Below the pieces are notes generated by a model, which saw only the letters and a program-made list of their open reading frames with translations, made no database searches and was not told where the DNA came from. DNA of 64,000 nucleotides from Megalopta genalis (lineage: Eukaryota > Arthropoda > Insecta > Hymenoptera > Halictidae). This document shows, piece after piece, positions 48,981 to 62,070 of this stretch; positions within the stretch are counted from its first letter, which is position 1; each line of letters begins with the position of its first letter. A program made the translations under genes and the position numbers. Location of the stretch: the NCBI RefSeq assembly GCF_051020955.1, contig NW_027476481.1:150366-214365 (forward strand), written 5' to 3'.

Positions 48981-50995
48981 GATTCGAAGGTAACCCTTCT
49001 ACTTCGCATTGATTTGAAGCTAAATCATGTGTTTCGCATGGATTTGAAGCTAACTCGTTGGTTTCGCTTGCTGTTGAAGCTAAGTCATGTATATCACAAG
49101 TATTTGCGGCTAAACCATTTGTTTCGCATGGATTCGAAGGTAACCCTTCTACTTCGCATTGATTTGAAGCTAAATCATGTGTTTCTCATGGATTTGAATC
49201 TAACTCGTTTGTTTCGCATGCTGTTGAAACTAAATCATGTATATCACAAGTATTTGAAGCTAAACCATTTGCTTCGCATGGATTCGAAGATCAGCCTTCT
49301 ACATCGCATTGATTAGATGCTAAATCATGTGTTTCGCATGGGTTTGAAGCTAACTCGATTGTTTCGCCTGCATTTGAAGCCATATCACTTATATTTCCAA
49401 GTATGTGAAGCTAAATCATTCGTTTTGCATGGATTTGAAGCTAAGCCATCAACTTCGCGTTGACTTGATGCTAATTCATGTGTTTCGCATGGATTTGAAG
49501 CTAACTCGTTTGTTTCGCAGGCAGTTGAAGCTAAATCATGTATATCACAAGTATTTGCGGCTAAACCATTTGTTTCGCATGGATTCGAAGGTAACCCTAC
49601 TACTTCGCATTGATTTTAATCTAAATCATGTGTTTCGCATGGATTTGAAGCTAACTCGTTTGTTTCCTAGGCAGTTGAAGCTGAATCATGTATATCAAAA
49701 GTATTTGAAGATAAACTATTCGTTTCGCATGGATTCGAATATAAGCCTTCCACTTCGCATTGATTTGAAGCTAAATCATGTGTTCCGCATGGATTTGAAA
49801 CTAACTCGTTTGTTTCGCATGCATTTGAAGCCATATCACTTATATTTTCAAGTATGTGAAGCTAAATCATTCGTTTTGCATGGATTTGAAGCTAAGCCAT
49901 CAACTTCGCGTTGACTTGATGCTTATTCATGTGTTTCGCATGGATTTGAAGCTAACTCGTTTGTTTCGCAAGGCAGTTGAAGCTGAATCATGTATATCAA
50001 AAGTATTTGAAGCTAAACTATTCGTTTCGCATGGATTCGAAGATAAGCCTTCCACTTCGCATTGATTTGAAGCTAAATCATGTGTTCCGCATGGATTTGA
50101 AGCTGACTCGTTTGTTTCGCATGCAGTTGAAGCTGAATCATGTATATCACAAGTATTTGCGGCTAAAGCATTTGTTTCGCATGGATTCGAAGATCAGCCT
50201 TCTACATCGCATTGATTAGATGCTATATCATGTGTTTCGCATGGGTTTGAAGCTAACTCGTTTGTTTCGCCTGCATTTGAAGCCATATCACTTATATTTT
50301 CAAGTATGTGAAGCTAAATCATTCGTTTTGCATGGATTTGAAGCTAAGCCATCAATTTCGCGTTGACTTGATGCTTATTCATGTGTTTCGCTTGGATTTG
50401 AAGCTAACTCGTTTGTTTCGCAGGCAGTTGAAGCTGAATCATGTATATCAAAAGTATTTGAAGCTAAACTATTCGTTTCGCATGGATTCGAAGATAAGCC
50501 TTCCACTTCGCATTGATTTGAAGCTAAATCATGTGTCCCGCATGGATTTGAAGCTGACTCGTTTGTTTCGCATGCAGTTGAAGCTGAATCATGTATATCA
50601 CAAGTATTTGGGGCTAAACCATTTGTTTCGCATGGATTCGAAGGTAACCCTTCTACTTCGCATTGATTTGAAGCTAAATCATGTGTTTCGCATGGATTTG
50701 AAGCTAACTCGTTGGTTTCGCTTGCTGTTGAAGCTAAGTCATGTATATCACAAGTATTTGCGGCTAAACCATTTGTTTCGCATGGATTCGAAGGTAACCC
50801 TCCTACTTCGCATTGATTTGAAGCTAAATCATGTGTTTCTCATGGATTTGAATCTAACTCGTTTGTTTCGCATGCTGTTGAAACTAAATCATGTATATCA
50901 CAAGTATTTGAAGCTAAACCATTTGCTTCGCATGGATTCGAAGATCAGCCTTCTACATCGCATTGATTAGATGCTAAATCATGTGTTTCGCATGG
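48981..50995. repeat. Isolated stretch of 1,654-bp sub-repeat material
   Basis: Between two K-block copies, J markers 49405, 49856, 50308 and 51059 give steps of 451, 452 and 751 bp. This is the order found inside the 3,307-bp repeat (37378, 37829, 38281, 39032). The TTGGGGCTAAACC variant is present near 50,608. It also carries GGCTAAAGCATTTG near 50,163, a K-block marker, so it is a mosaic of both families. Confidence 0.85.
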
Positions 50996-53755
50996 GTTTG
51001 AAGCTAACTCGATTGTTTCGCCTGCATTTGAAGCCATATCACTTATATTTCCAAGTATGTGAAGCTAAATCATTCGTTTTGCATGGATTTGAAGCTAAGC
51101 CATCAACTTCGCGTTGACTTGATGCTAATTCATGTGTATCGCAAGGATTTGAAGCTAACTCGTTTGTTTCGCAGGCAGTTGAAGCTGAATCATGTATATC
51201 AAAAGTATTTGAAGCTAAACTATTCGTTTCGCATGGATTCGAAGATAAGCCTTCCACTTCGCATTGATTTTAATCTAAATCATGTGTTTCGCATGGATTT
51301 GAAGCTAACTCGTTTGTTTCCTAGGCAGTTGAAGCTGAATCATGTATATCAAAAGTATTTGAAGATAAACTATTCGTTTCGCATGGATTCGAATATAAGC
51401 CTTCCACTTCGCATTGATTTGAAGCTAAATCATGTGTTCCGCATGGATTTGAAGCTAACTCTTTTGTTTCGCATGCATTTGAAGCCATATCACTTATATT
51501 TTCAAGTATGTGAAGCTAAATCATTCGTTTTGCATGGATTTGAAGCTAAGCCATCAACTTCGCGTTGACTTGATGCTTATTCATGTGTTTCGCATGGATT
51601 TGAAGCTAACTCGTTTGTTTCGCAAGGCAGTTGAAGCTGAATCATGTATATCAAAAGTATTTGAAGCTAAACTATTCGTTTCGCATGGATTCGAAGATAA
51701 GCCTTCCACTTCGCATTGATTTGAAGCTAAATCATGTGTTCCGCATGGATTTGAAGCTGACTCGTTTGTTTCGCATGCAGTTGAAGCTGAATCATGTATA
51801 TCACAAGTATTTGCGGCTAAAGCATTTGTTTCGCATGGATTCGAAGATCAGCCTTCTACATCGCATTGATTAGATGCTATATCATGTGTTTCGCATGGGT
51901 TTGAAGCTAACTCGTTTGTTTCGCCTGCATTTGAAGCCATATCACTTATATTTTCAAGTATGTGAAGCTAAATCATTCGTTTTGCATGGATTTGAAGCTA
52001 AGCCATCAACTTCGCGTTGACTTGATGCTTATTCATGTGTTTCGCTTGGATTTGAAGCTAACTCGTTTGTTTCGCAGGCAGTTGAAGCTGAATCATGTAT
52101 ATCAAAAGTATTTGAAGCTAAACTATTCGTTTCGCATGGATTCGAAGATAAGCCTTCCACTTCGCATTGATTTGAAGCTAAATCATGTGTCCCGCATGGA
52201 TTTGAAGCTGACTCGTTTGTTTCGCATGCTGTTGAAACTAAATAATGTATATCACAAGTATTTGAAGCTAAACCATTTGTTTCGCATGGATTCCAAGATA
52301 ACCCTTCTAATTCGCATTTATTAGATGGTAAATCATGCGTTTCGCATGGATTTGAATCTAACTCGTTTGTTTCGCATGCTGTTGAAACTAAATCATGTAT
52401 ATCACAAGTATTTGAAGCTAAACCATTTGCTTCGCATGGATTCGAAGATCAGCCGTCTACTTCGCATAGATTAGATGCTAAATCATGTGTATCGCAAGGG
52501 TTTGAAGCTAACTCGTTTGTTTCGCCTGCATTTGAAGCCATATCACTTCTATTTTCAAATATGTGAAGCTAAATCATTCGTTTTGCATGGATTTGAAGCT
52601 AAGCCATCAACTTCGCGTTGACTTGATGATAAATCATGTGTTTCGCATGGATTTGAAGCTAACTCGTTTGTTTCCTAGGCAGTTGAAGCTGAATCATGTA
52701 TATCAAAAGTATTTGAAGATAAACTATTCGTTTCGCATGGATTCGAATATAAGCCTTCCACTTCGCATTGATTTGAAGCTAAATCATGTGTTCCGCATGG
52801 ATTTGAAGCTAACACGTTTGTTTCGCATGCATTTGAAGCCATATCACTTATATTTTCAAGTATGTGAAGCTAAATCATTCGTTTTGCATGGATTTGAAGC
52901 TAAGCCATCAACTTCGCGTTGACTTGATGCTTATTCATGTGTTTCGCATGGATTTGAAGCTAACTCGTTTGTTTCCTAGGCAGTTGAAGCTGAATCATGT
53001 ATATCAAAAGTATTTGAAGATAAACTATTCGTTTCGCATGGATTCGAAGATAAGCCTTCCACTTCGCATTGATTTGAAGCTAAATCATGTGTTCCGCATG
53101 GATTTGAAGCTGACTCGTTTGTTTCGCATGCAGTTGAAACTGAATCGTGTATATCACAAGTATTTGCGGCTAAACCATTTGTTTCGCATGGATTCGAAGG
53201 TAACCCTTCTACTTCGCATTGATTTTAATCTAAATCATGTGTTTCGCATGGATTTCAAGCTAACTCGTTTGTTTCGCATGCTGTTGAAGCTAAATCATGT
53301 ATATCACAAGTATTTGAAGCTAAACCATTTGTTTCGCATGGATTCGAAATTAAGCCTCCTACTTCGCATTGATTTGAAGCTAAATCATGTGTTTCGCATG
53401 GATTTGAAGCTAATTCGTTTGTTTCCTAGGCAGTTGAAGCTGAATCATGTATATCAAAAGTATTTGAAGATAAACTATTCGTTTCGCATGGATTCGAATA
53501 TAAGCCTTCCACTTCGCATTGATTTGAAGCTAAATCATGTGTTCCGCATGGATTTGAAGCTAACTCGTTTGTTTCGCATGCAGTTGAAGCTGAATCATGT
53601 ATATCACAAGTATTTGAAGCTAAACCATTTGCTTCGCATGGATTCGAAGATCAGCCTTCTACTTCGCATTGATTAGATGCTAAATCATGTGTTTCGCATG
53701 GGTTTGAAGCTAACTCGATTGTTTCGCCTGCATTTGAAGCCATATCACTTATATT
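50996..53755. repeat. J-rich block K, copy 5 (part of long-range duplication)
   Basis: J markers at 51059, 51510, 51962, 52563 and 52864 match 18375, 18826, 19278, 19879 and 20180 at offsets of 32,684-32,685 bp. One 150-bp pentamer is missing from the interval after 52,864 (the frame there is 270 codons against 320 in the other copies). One extra J unit at 53,765 restores the offset. The match continues downstream to about 55,865, so this copy belongs to a larger duplicated tract. Confidence 0.86.
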
Positions 53756-56170
53756 TCCAAGTATGTGAAGCTAAATCATTCGTTTTGCATGGATTTGAAG
53801 CTAAGCCTTCCACTTCGCATTGATTTGAAGCTAAATCATGTGCTCCGCATGGATTTGAAGCTAACTCGTTTGTTTCGCCTGCATTTGAAGCCATATCACT
53901 TATATTTTCAAGTATGTGAAGCTAAATCATTCGTTTTGCATGGATTTGAAGCTAAGCCATCAACTTCGCGTTGACTTGATGCTTATTCATGTGTTTCGCA
54001 TGGATTTGAAGCTAACTCGTTTGTTTCGCATGCAGTTGAAGCTGAATCATGTATATCAAAAGTATTTGAAGCTAAACTATTCGTTTCGCATGGATTCGAA
54101 GATAAGCCTTCCACTTCGCATTGATTTGAAGCTAAATCATGTGTCCCGCATGGATTTGAAGCTGACTCGTTTGTTTCGCATGCACTTGAAGCTGAATCAT
54201 GTATATCACAAGTATTTTAAGCTAAACCATTTGTTTCGCATGGATTCGAAGATAAGCCTCCTACTTCGCATTGATTTGAAGCTAAATCATGTGTTTCGCA
54301 TGGATTTGAAGCTAACTCGTTTGTTTCGCATGCTGTTGAAGCTAAGTCATGTATATCACAAGTATTTGCGGCTAAACCATTTGTTTCGCATGGATTCGAA
54401 AGTAACCCTTCTACTTCGCATTGATTTGTAGCTAAATCATGTGTTTCGCATGGATTTGAATCTAACTCGTTTGTTTCGCATGCTGTTGAAACTAAATCAT
54501 GTATATCACAAGTATTTGAAGCTAAACCATTTGCTTCGCATGGATTCGAAAATCATCCTTCTACTTCGCATTGATTAGATGATAAATCATTTGTTTTGCA
54601 TGGATTTGAAGCTAAGCCATCAACTTCGCGTTGACTTGATGCTTATTCATGTGTTTCGCATGGATTTGAAGCTAACTCGTTTGTTTCGCAGGCAGTTGAA
54701 GCTGAATCATGTATATCAAAAGTATTTGAAGCTAAACTATTCGTTTCGCATGGATTCGAAGATGAGCCTCCTACTTCGCATTGATTTGAAGCTAAATCAT
54801 GTGTTCGCATGGATTTGAAGCTACCTCGGTTGTTTCGCCTGCTGTTAAAGCTAAGTCATGTATATCACAAGTATTTGCTTCTAAAACATTTGTTTCGCAT
54901 GGATTCGAAGGTAACCCTTCTACTTCGCATTGATTTGAAGCTAAATCATGTGTTTCGCATGGATTTGAATCTAACTCGTTTGTTTCGCATGCTGTTGAAA
55001 CTAAATCATGTATATCACAAGTATTTGAAGCTAAACCATTTGCTTCGCATGGATTCGAAGATCAGCCTTCTACTTCGCATTGATTAGATGCTAAATCATG
55101 TGTTTCGCATGGGTTTGAAGCTAACTCGTTTGTTTCCCTGCATTTGAAGACATATCACTTATATTTTCAAGTATGTGAAGCTAAATCATGTGTTTCGCAT
55201 GGATTTGAATCTAACTCGTTTGTTTCGCATGCTGTTGAAACTAAATCATGTATATCACAAGTATTTGAAGCTAAACCATTTGCTTCGTATGGATTCGAAG
55301 ATCAGCCTTCTACTTCGCATTGATTAGATGCTAAATCATGTGTTTCGCATGGGTTTGAAGCTAACTCGTTTGTTTCGCATGCTGTTGAAGCTAAGTCATG
55401 TATATCACAAGTATTTGAAGCTAAACCATTTGTTTCGCATGGATTCCAAGATAAGCCTCCTACCTCGCATTGGTTTGAAGCTAAATCATGTGTTCGCATG
55501 GATTTGAAGCTACCTCGTTTGTTTCGCATGCAGTTGAAGCTAAATCATGCATATCACAAGTATTTGCTGCTAAACCATTTGTTTCGCATGGATTCGAAGG
55601 TAGCCCTTCTACTTCGCATTGATTTGAAGCTAAATCATTTGTTTCGCATGGAGTTGAATCTAACTCGTTTGTTTCGCATGCTGTTGAAACTAAATCATGT
55701 ATATCACAAGTATTTGAAGCTAAACCATTTGCTTCGCATGGATTCGAAAATCAGCCTTCTACTTCGCATTGATTAGATGCTAAATCATGTGTTTCGCATG
55801 GGTTTGAAGCTAACTCGTTTGTTTCGCCTGCATTTGAAGCCATATCACTTATATTTTCAAGTATGTGAAGCTAAATCATTCGTTTTGCATGGATTCGAAG
55901 ATAAGCCTTCCACTTCGCATTGATTTGAAGCTAAATTATGTGTTCCGCATGGATTTGAAGTTGACTCGTTAGTTTCGCATTCTGTTGAAGCTAAATCAAG
56001 TGTATCACAAGTATTTGAAGCCAAACCATTTGCTTCGCATGGATTCGAAGATCAGCCTTCTACTTCGCATGTATTAGATGGTAAATCATGCGTTTCGCAT
56101 GGATTTGAAGCTAACTCGTTTGTTTCGCATACTGTTGAAGCTAAATCATGCATATCACAAGTATTTGTAG
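53756..56170. repeat. Long-range duplicate of 21.2-23.2 kb
   Basis: From the J at 53916 the sequence follows 21,231-23,200 at an offset of 32,685 bp, including the 29-bp A monomer at 54,806, TTGCTTCTAAA near 54,874 and the truncated J near 55,175. Near 55,865 a J passes into D sequence (TTTTGCATGGATTCGAAG), a hybrid not present in the 23,181 counterpart. The order is then rearranged before the GCTAAAATATTCG block near 56,320. Confidence 0.85.
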
Positions 56171-59100
56171 CTAAACCATTTGTTTCGCATGGATTTGAAG
56201 CTAAGCCATCAACTTCGCGTTGACTTGATGCTTATTCATGTGTTTCGCATGGATTTGAAGCTAACTCGTTTGTTTCGCAGGCAGTTGAAGCTGAATCATG
56301 TATATCAAAAGTATTTGAAGCTAAAATATTCGTTTCGCATGGATTTGAAGATAAGCCTTCCACTTCGCATTGATTTGAAGCTAAATCATGTGTTCCGCAT
56401 GGATTTGAAGCTGACTCGTTTGTTTCGCATGCAGTTGAAGCTGAAACATGTATATCACAAGTATTTGCGGCTAAACCATTTGTTGCGCATGGATTCGAAG
56501 GTAACCCTTCTACTTCGCATTGATTTGAAGCTAAATCATTTGTTTCGCATGGATTTGAATCTAACTCGTTTGTTTCGCATGCTGTTGAAACTAAATCATG
56601 TATATCACAAGTATTTGAAGCTAAACCATTTGCTTCGCATGGATTCGAAAATCAGCCTTCTACTTCGCATTGATTAGATGCTAAATCATGTGTTTCGCAT
56701 GGGTTTGAAGCTAACTCGTTTGTTTCGCCTGCATTTGAAGCCATATCACTTATATTTTCAAGTATGTGAAGCTAAATCATTCGTTTTGCATGGATTTGAA
56801 GCTAAGCCATCAACTTCGCGTTGACTTGATGCTTATTCATGTGTTTCGCATGGATTTGAAGCTAACTCGTTTGTTTCGCAGGCAGTTGAAGCTGAATCAT
56901 GTATATCAAAAGTATTTGAAGCTAAAATATTCGTTTCGCATGGATTCGAAGATAAGCCTTCCACTTCGCATTGATTTGAAGCTAAATCATGTGTTCCGCA
57001 TGGATTTGAAGCTGACTCGTTTGTTTCGCATGTAGTTGAAGCTGAATCATGTATATCACAAGTATTTGCGGCTAAACCATTTGTTTCGCATGGATTCGAA
57101 GGTAACCCTTCTACTTCGCATTGATTTTAATCTAAATCATGTGTTTCGCATGGATTTGAAGCTAACTCGTTTGTTTCGCATGCTGTTGAAGCTAAATCAT
57201 GTATATCACAAGTATTTGAAGCTAAACCATTTGTTTTGCATGGATTCGAAGATAAGCCTCCTACTTCGGATTGATTTGAAGCTAAATCATGTGTTCGCAT
57301 GGATTTGAAGCTAACTCGTTTGCTTCGCATGCTGTTGAAGCTAAATCAAGTGTATCACAAGTATTTGATGCTAAACCATTTGTTTCGCATGGATTCGAAG
57401 ATCAGCCTTCTACTTCGCATTGATTAGATGCTAAATCATGTGTTTCGCATGGATTTGAAGCTAACTCGTTTGTTTCGCATGCTGTTAAATCTAAGTCATG
57501 TATATCACAAGTATTTGCGGCTAAACCATTTGTTTCGCATGGATTCGAAGGTAACCCTTCTACTTCGCATTGATTTGAAGCTAAATCATGTGTTTCGCAT
57601 GGATTTGAATCTAACTCGTTTGTTTCGCATGCTGTTGAAGCTAAATCTAGTGTATCACAAGTATTTGAAGCCAAACCATTTGCTTCGCATGGATTCGAAG
57701 AACAGCCTTCTACTTCGCATGTATTAGATGGTAAATCATGCGTTTCGCATGGATTTGAAGCTAACTCGTTTGTTTCGCATGCTGTTGAAGCTAAATCATG
57801 CATATCACAAGTATTTGAAGCTAAACCATTTGTTTCGCATGGATTCGAAGATAAGCCTCCTACTTCGCATTGATTTGAAGCTAAATCATGTGTTCGCATG
57901 GATTTGAAGCTACCTCGTTTGTTTCGCATGTTGTTAAAGCTAAGTCATGTATATCACAAGTATTTGCGGCTAAACCATTTGTTTCGCATGGATTCGAAGG
58001 TAACCCTTCTACTTCGCATTGATTTGAAGCTAAATCATGTGTTTCGCATGGATTTGAATCTAACTCGTTTGTTTCGCATGCTGTTGAAACTAAATCATGT
58101 ATATCACAAGTATTTGAATCTAAACCATTTGCTTCGCATGGATTCGAAGATCAGCCTTCTACTTCGCATTGATTAGATGCTAAATCATGTGTTCGCATGG
58201 ATTTGAAGCTACCTCGTTTGTTTCGCATGCTGTTGAAGCTAAATCATGTATATCACAAGTATTTGAAGCTAAACCATTTGTTTCGCATGGATTCGAAGAT
58301 AAGCCTCCTACTTCGCATTGATTTGAAGCTAAATCATGTGTTCGCATGGATTTGAAGCTAACTCGTTTGCTTCGCATGCTGTTGAAGCTAAATCAAGTGT
58401 ATCACAAGTATTTGAAACTAAACCATTTGTTTCGCATGGATTCGAAGATCAGCCTTCTACTTCGCATTGATTTGAAGCTAAATTATGTGTTCCGCATGGA
58501 TTTGAAGCTGACTCGTTTGTTTCGCATGCAGTTGAAGCTAAATCATGTATATCACAAGTATTTGAAGCTAAACCATTTGTTTCGCATGGATTCGAAGATA
58601 AGCCTCCTACTTCGCATTGATTTGAAGCTAAATCATGTGTTCGCATGGATTTGAAGCAAACTCGTTTGCTTCGCATGCTGTTGAAGCTAAATGAAGTGTA
58701 TCACAAGTATTTGAAGCTAAACCATTTGTTTCGCATGGATTCGAAGATCAGCCTTCTACTTCGCATTGATTTGAAGCTAAATTATGTGTTCCGCATGGAT
58801 TTGAAGCTGACTCGTTTGTTTCGCATGCAGTTGAAGCTGAAACATGTATATCACAAGTATTTGCGGCTAAACCATTTGTTTCGCATGGATTCGAAGGTAA
58901 CCCTTCTACTTCGCATTGATTTGAAGCTAAATCATTTGTTTCGCATGGATTTGAATCTAACTCGTTTGTTTCGCATGCTGTTGAAACTAAATCATGTATA
59001 TCACAAGTATTTGAAGCTAAACCATTTGCTTCGCATGGATTCGAAAATCAGCCTTCTACTTCGCATTGATTAGATGCTAAATCATGTGTTTCGCATGGGT
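56171..59100. repeat. Block L relative, third copy with rearrangements
   Basis: Variants of 23.1-26.2 kb recur here in order. J marker 56766 matches 23782 at offset 32,984. The AATCTAGTG monomer near 57,649 and the 29-bp A monomers at 57,895 and 58,193 match 25.2-25.7 kb at offset 32,653. At 56,180-56,215 a C monomer with TTTGTAGCTAAACC is followed directly by D*-type sequence ending AAGCCATCAAC, so the first part of a J unit has been lost there. Confidence 0.83.
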
Positions 59101-62070
59101 TTGAAGCTAACTCGTTTGTTTCGCCTGCATTTGAAGCCATATCACTTATATTTTCAAGTATGTGAAGCTAAATCATTCGTTTTGCATGGATTTGAAGCTA
59201 AGCCATCAACTTCGCGTTGACTTGATGCTTAATCATGTGTTTCGCATGGATTTGAAGCTAACTCGTTTGTTTCGCAGGCAGTTGAAGCTGAATCATGTAT
59301 ATCAAAAGTATTTGAAGCTAAAATATTGGTTTCGCATGGATTCGAAGATAAGCCTTCCACTTCGCATTGATTTGAAGCTAAATCATGTGTTCCGCATGGA
59401 TTTGAAGCTGACTCGTTTGTTTCGCATGTAGTTGAAGCTGAATCATGTATATCACAAGTATTTGCGGCTAAACCATTTGTTTCGCATGGATTCGAAGGTA
59501 ACCCTTCTACTTCGCATTGATTTTAATCTAAATCATGTGTTTCGCATGGATTTGAAGCTAACTCGTTTGTTTCGCATGCTGTTGAAGCTAAATCATGTAT
59601 ATCACAAGTATTTGAAGCTAAACCATTTGTTTTGCATGGATTCGAAGATAAGCCTCCTACTTCGCATTGATTTGAAGCTAAATCATGTGTTCGCATGGAT
59701 TTGAAGCTAACTCGTTTGCTTCGCATGCTGTTGAAGCTAAATCAAGTGTATCACAAGTATTTGATGCTAAACCATTTGTTTCGCATGGATTCGAAGATCA
59801 GCCTTCTACTTCGCATTGATTAGATGCTAAATCATGTGTTTCGCATGGATTTGAAGCTAACTCGTTTGTTTCGCATGCTGTTGAAACTAAATCATGTATA
59901 TCACAAGTATTTGAAGCTATATCACTTATATTCACAAGTATGTGAAGCTAAATCATTCTTTTCGCATTTATTTGAAGCAAAGCCATCAACTTCGCGTTGA
60001 CTTGATACTAAATCATGTTTTTCGTTTGGACTTGAAGCTAACTCGTTTGTTTAGCATGTTGTTGAAGCTAAATCATGTATATCACAAGTATTTGAAGCTA
60101 TATCATATGTTTCGCATGGATTCGAAGATAACCCTTCTAATTCGCATTGATTTGAAGCTAAATCATGTGTTTCGCATGGATTTGAAGCTAACTCGTTTGT
60201 TTCGCATGCTGTTGAAGCTAAGTCATGTATATCACAAATATTTGAAGCTAAACCATTTGTTTCGCATGGATTCGAAGATAAGCCTCCTACCTCGCATTGA
60301 TTTGAAGCTAAATCATGTGTTCGCATGGACTTGAAGCTACCTCGTTTGTTTCGCATGCTGTTAAATCTAAGTCATGTATATCACAAGTATTTGCGGCTAA
60401 ACCATTTGTTTCGCATGGATTCGAAGGTAACCCTTCTACTTCGCATGCTGTTGAAGCTAAATCAAGTGTATCACAAGTATTTGAAACTAAACCATTTGTT
60501 TCGCATGGATTCGAAGATCAGCCTTCTACTTCGCATTGATTTGAAGCTAAATTATGTGTTCCGCATGGATTTGAAGCTGACTCGTTTGTTTCGCATGCAG
60601 TTGAAGCTGAATCATGTATATCACAAGTATTTGCGGCTAAACCATTTGTTTCGCATGGATTCGAAGGTAACCCTTCTTCTTCGCATTGATTTTAATCTAA
60701 ATCATGTGTTTCGCATGGATTTGAAGCTAACTCGTTAGTTTCGCATTCTGTTGAAGCTAAATCAAGTGTATCACAAGTATTTGAAGCCAATCCATTTGCT
60801 TCGCATGGATTCAAAGATCTGCCTTCTACTTCGCATGTATTAGATGGTAAATCATGCGTTTCGCATGGATTTGAAGCTAACTCGTTTGTTTCGCATACTG
60901 TTGAAGCTAAATCATGCATATCACAAGTATTTGTAGCCAAACCATTTGTTTCGCATGGATTCGAAGATAAGCCTGCTACTTCGCATTGATTTGAAGCTAA
61001 ATCATGTGTTCGCATGGATTTGAAGCTACCTCGTTTGTTTCGCATGCTGTTAAAGCTAAGTCATGTATATCACAAGTATTTGCGGCTAAACCATTTGTTT
61101 CGCATGGATTCGAAGATAAGCCTCCTACTTCGCATTGGTTTGAAGCTAAATCATGTGTTTCGGATGGATTTGAAGCTAACTCGTTTGTTTCGCATGCTGT
61201 TGAAACTAAATTATGTATATCACAAGTATTTGAAGCTAAACCATTTGCTTCGCATGGATTCGAAGATCAGGCCTCTACTTCGCATTGATTAGATGCTAAA
61301 TCATGTGTTTCGCATGGGTTTGAAGCTAACTCGTTTGTTTCGCCTGCATTTGAAGCCATATCACTTATATTTTCAAGTATGTGAAGCTAAATCATTCGTT
61401 TTGCATGGATTTGAAGCTAAGCCATCAACTTCGCGTTGACTTGATGCTTATTCATGTGTTTCGCATGGATTTGAAGCTAACGCGTTTGTTTCGCAGGCAG
61501 TTGAAGCTGAATCATGTATATCAAAAGTATTTGAAGCTAAACTATTCGTTTCGCATGGATTCGAAGATAAGCCTTCCACTTCGCATTGATTTGAAGCTAA
61601 ATCATGTGTTCCGCATGGATTTGAAGCTGACTCGTTTGTTTCGCATGCAGTTGAAGCTGAATCATGTATATCACAAGTATTTGCGGCTAAACCATTTGTT
61701 TCGCATGGATTCGAAGGTAACCCTTCTACTTCGCATTGATTTTAATCTAAATCATGTGTTTCGCATGGATTTGAAGCTACCGCGTTTGTTTCGCATGCTG
61801 TTGAAGCTAAATCATGTATATCACAAGTATTTGAAGCTAAACCATTTGTTTCGCATGGATTCGAAGATAAGCCTCCTACTTCGCATTGATTTGAAGCTAA
61901 ATCATGTGTTCGCATGGATTTGAAGCAAACTCGTTTGCTTCGCATGCTGTTGAAGCTAAATGAAGTGTATCACAAGTATTTGAAGCTAAACCATTTGTTT
62001 CGCATGGATTCGAAGATCAGCCTTCTACTTCGCATTGATTTGAAGCTAAATTATGTGTTCCGCATGGATT
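59101..62070. repeat. Block L relative, fourth copy joined to 30-kb material
   Basis: The left part matches 24,413-24,830 at offset 35,529 (J' at 59,901). The right part matches 29.7-31.1 kb at offset 30,943 (60692, 61004, 61381 and 61914 pair with 29749, 30061, 30438 and 30971). The join lies near 60,421-60,450, where a D monomer is followed directly by B. Confidence 0.85.
60421..60480. repeat. D-to-B junction: two monomers missing
   Basis: A D monomer (GAAGGTAACCCTTCTACT) is followed at once by a B monomer (TCGCATGCTGTTG with ATCAAGTGTA). The expected E and A monomers (60 bp) are absent. It marks the join between material of the 24.8-kb and the 25.7/29.5-kb types. Confidence 0.88.
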
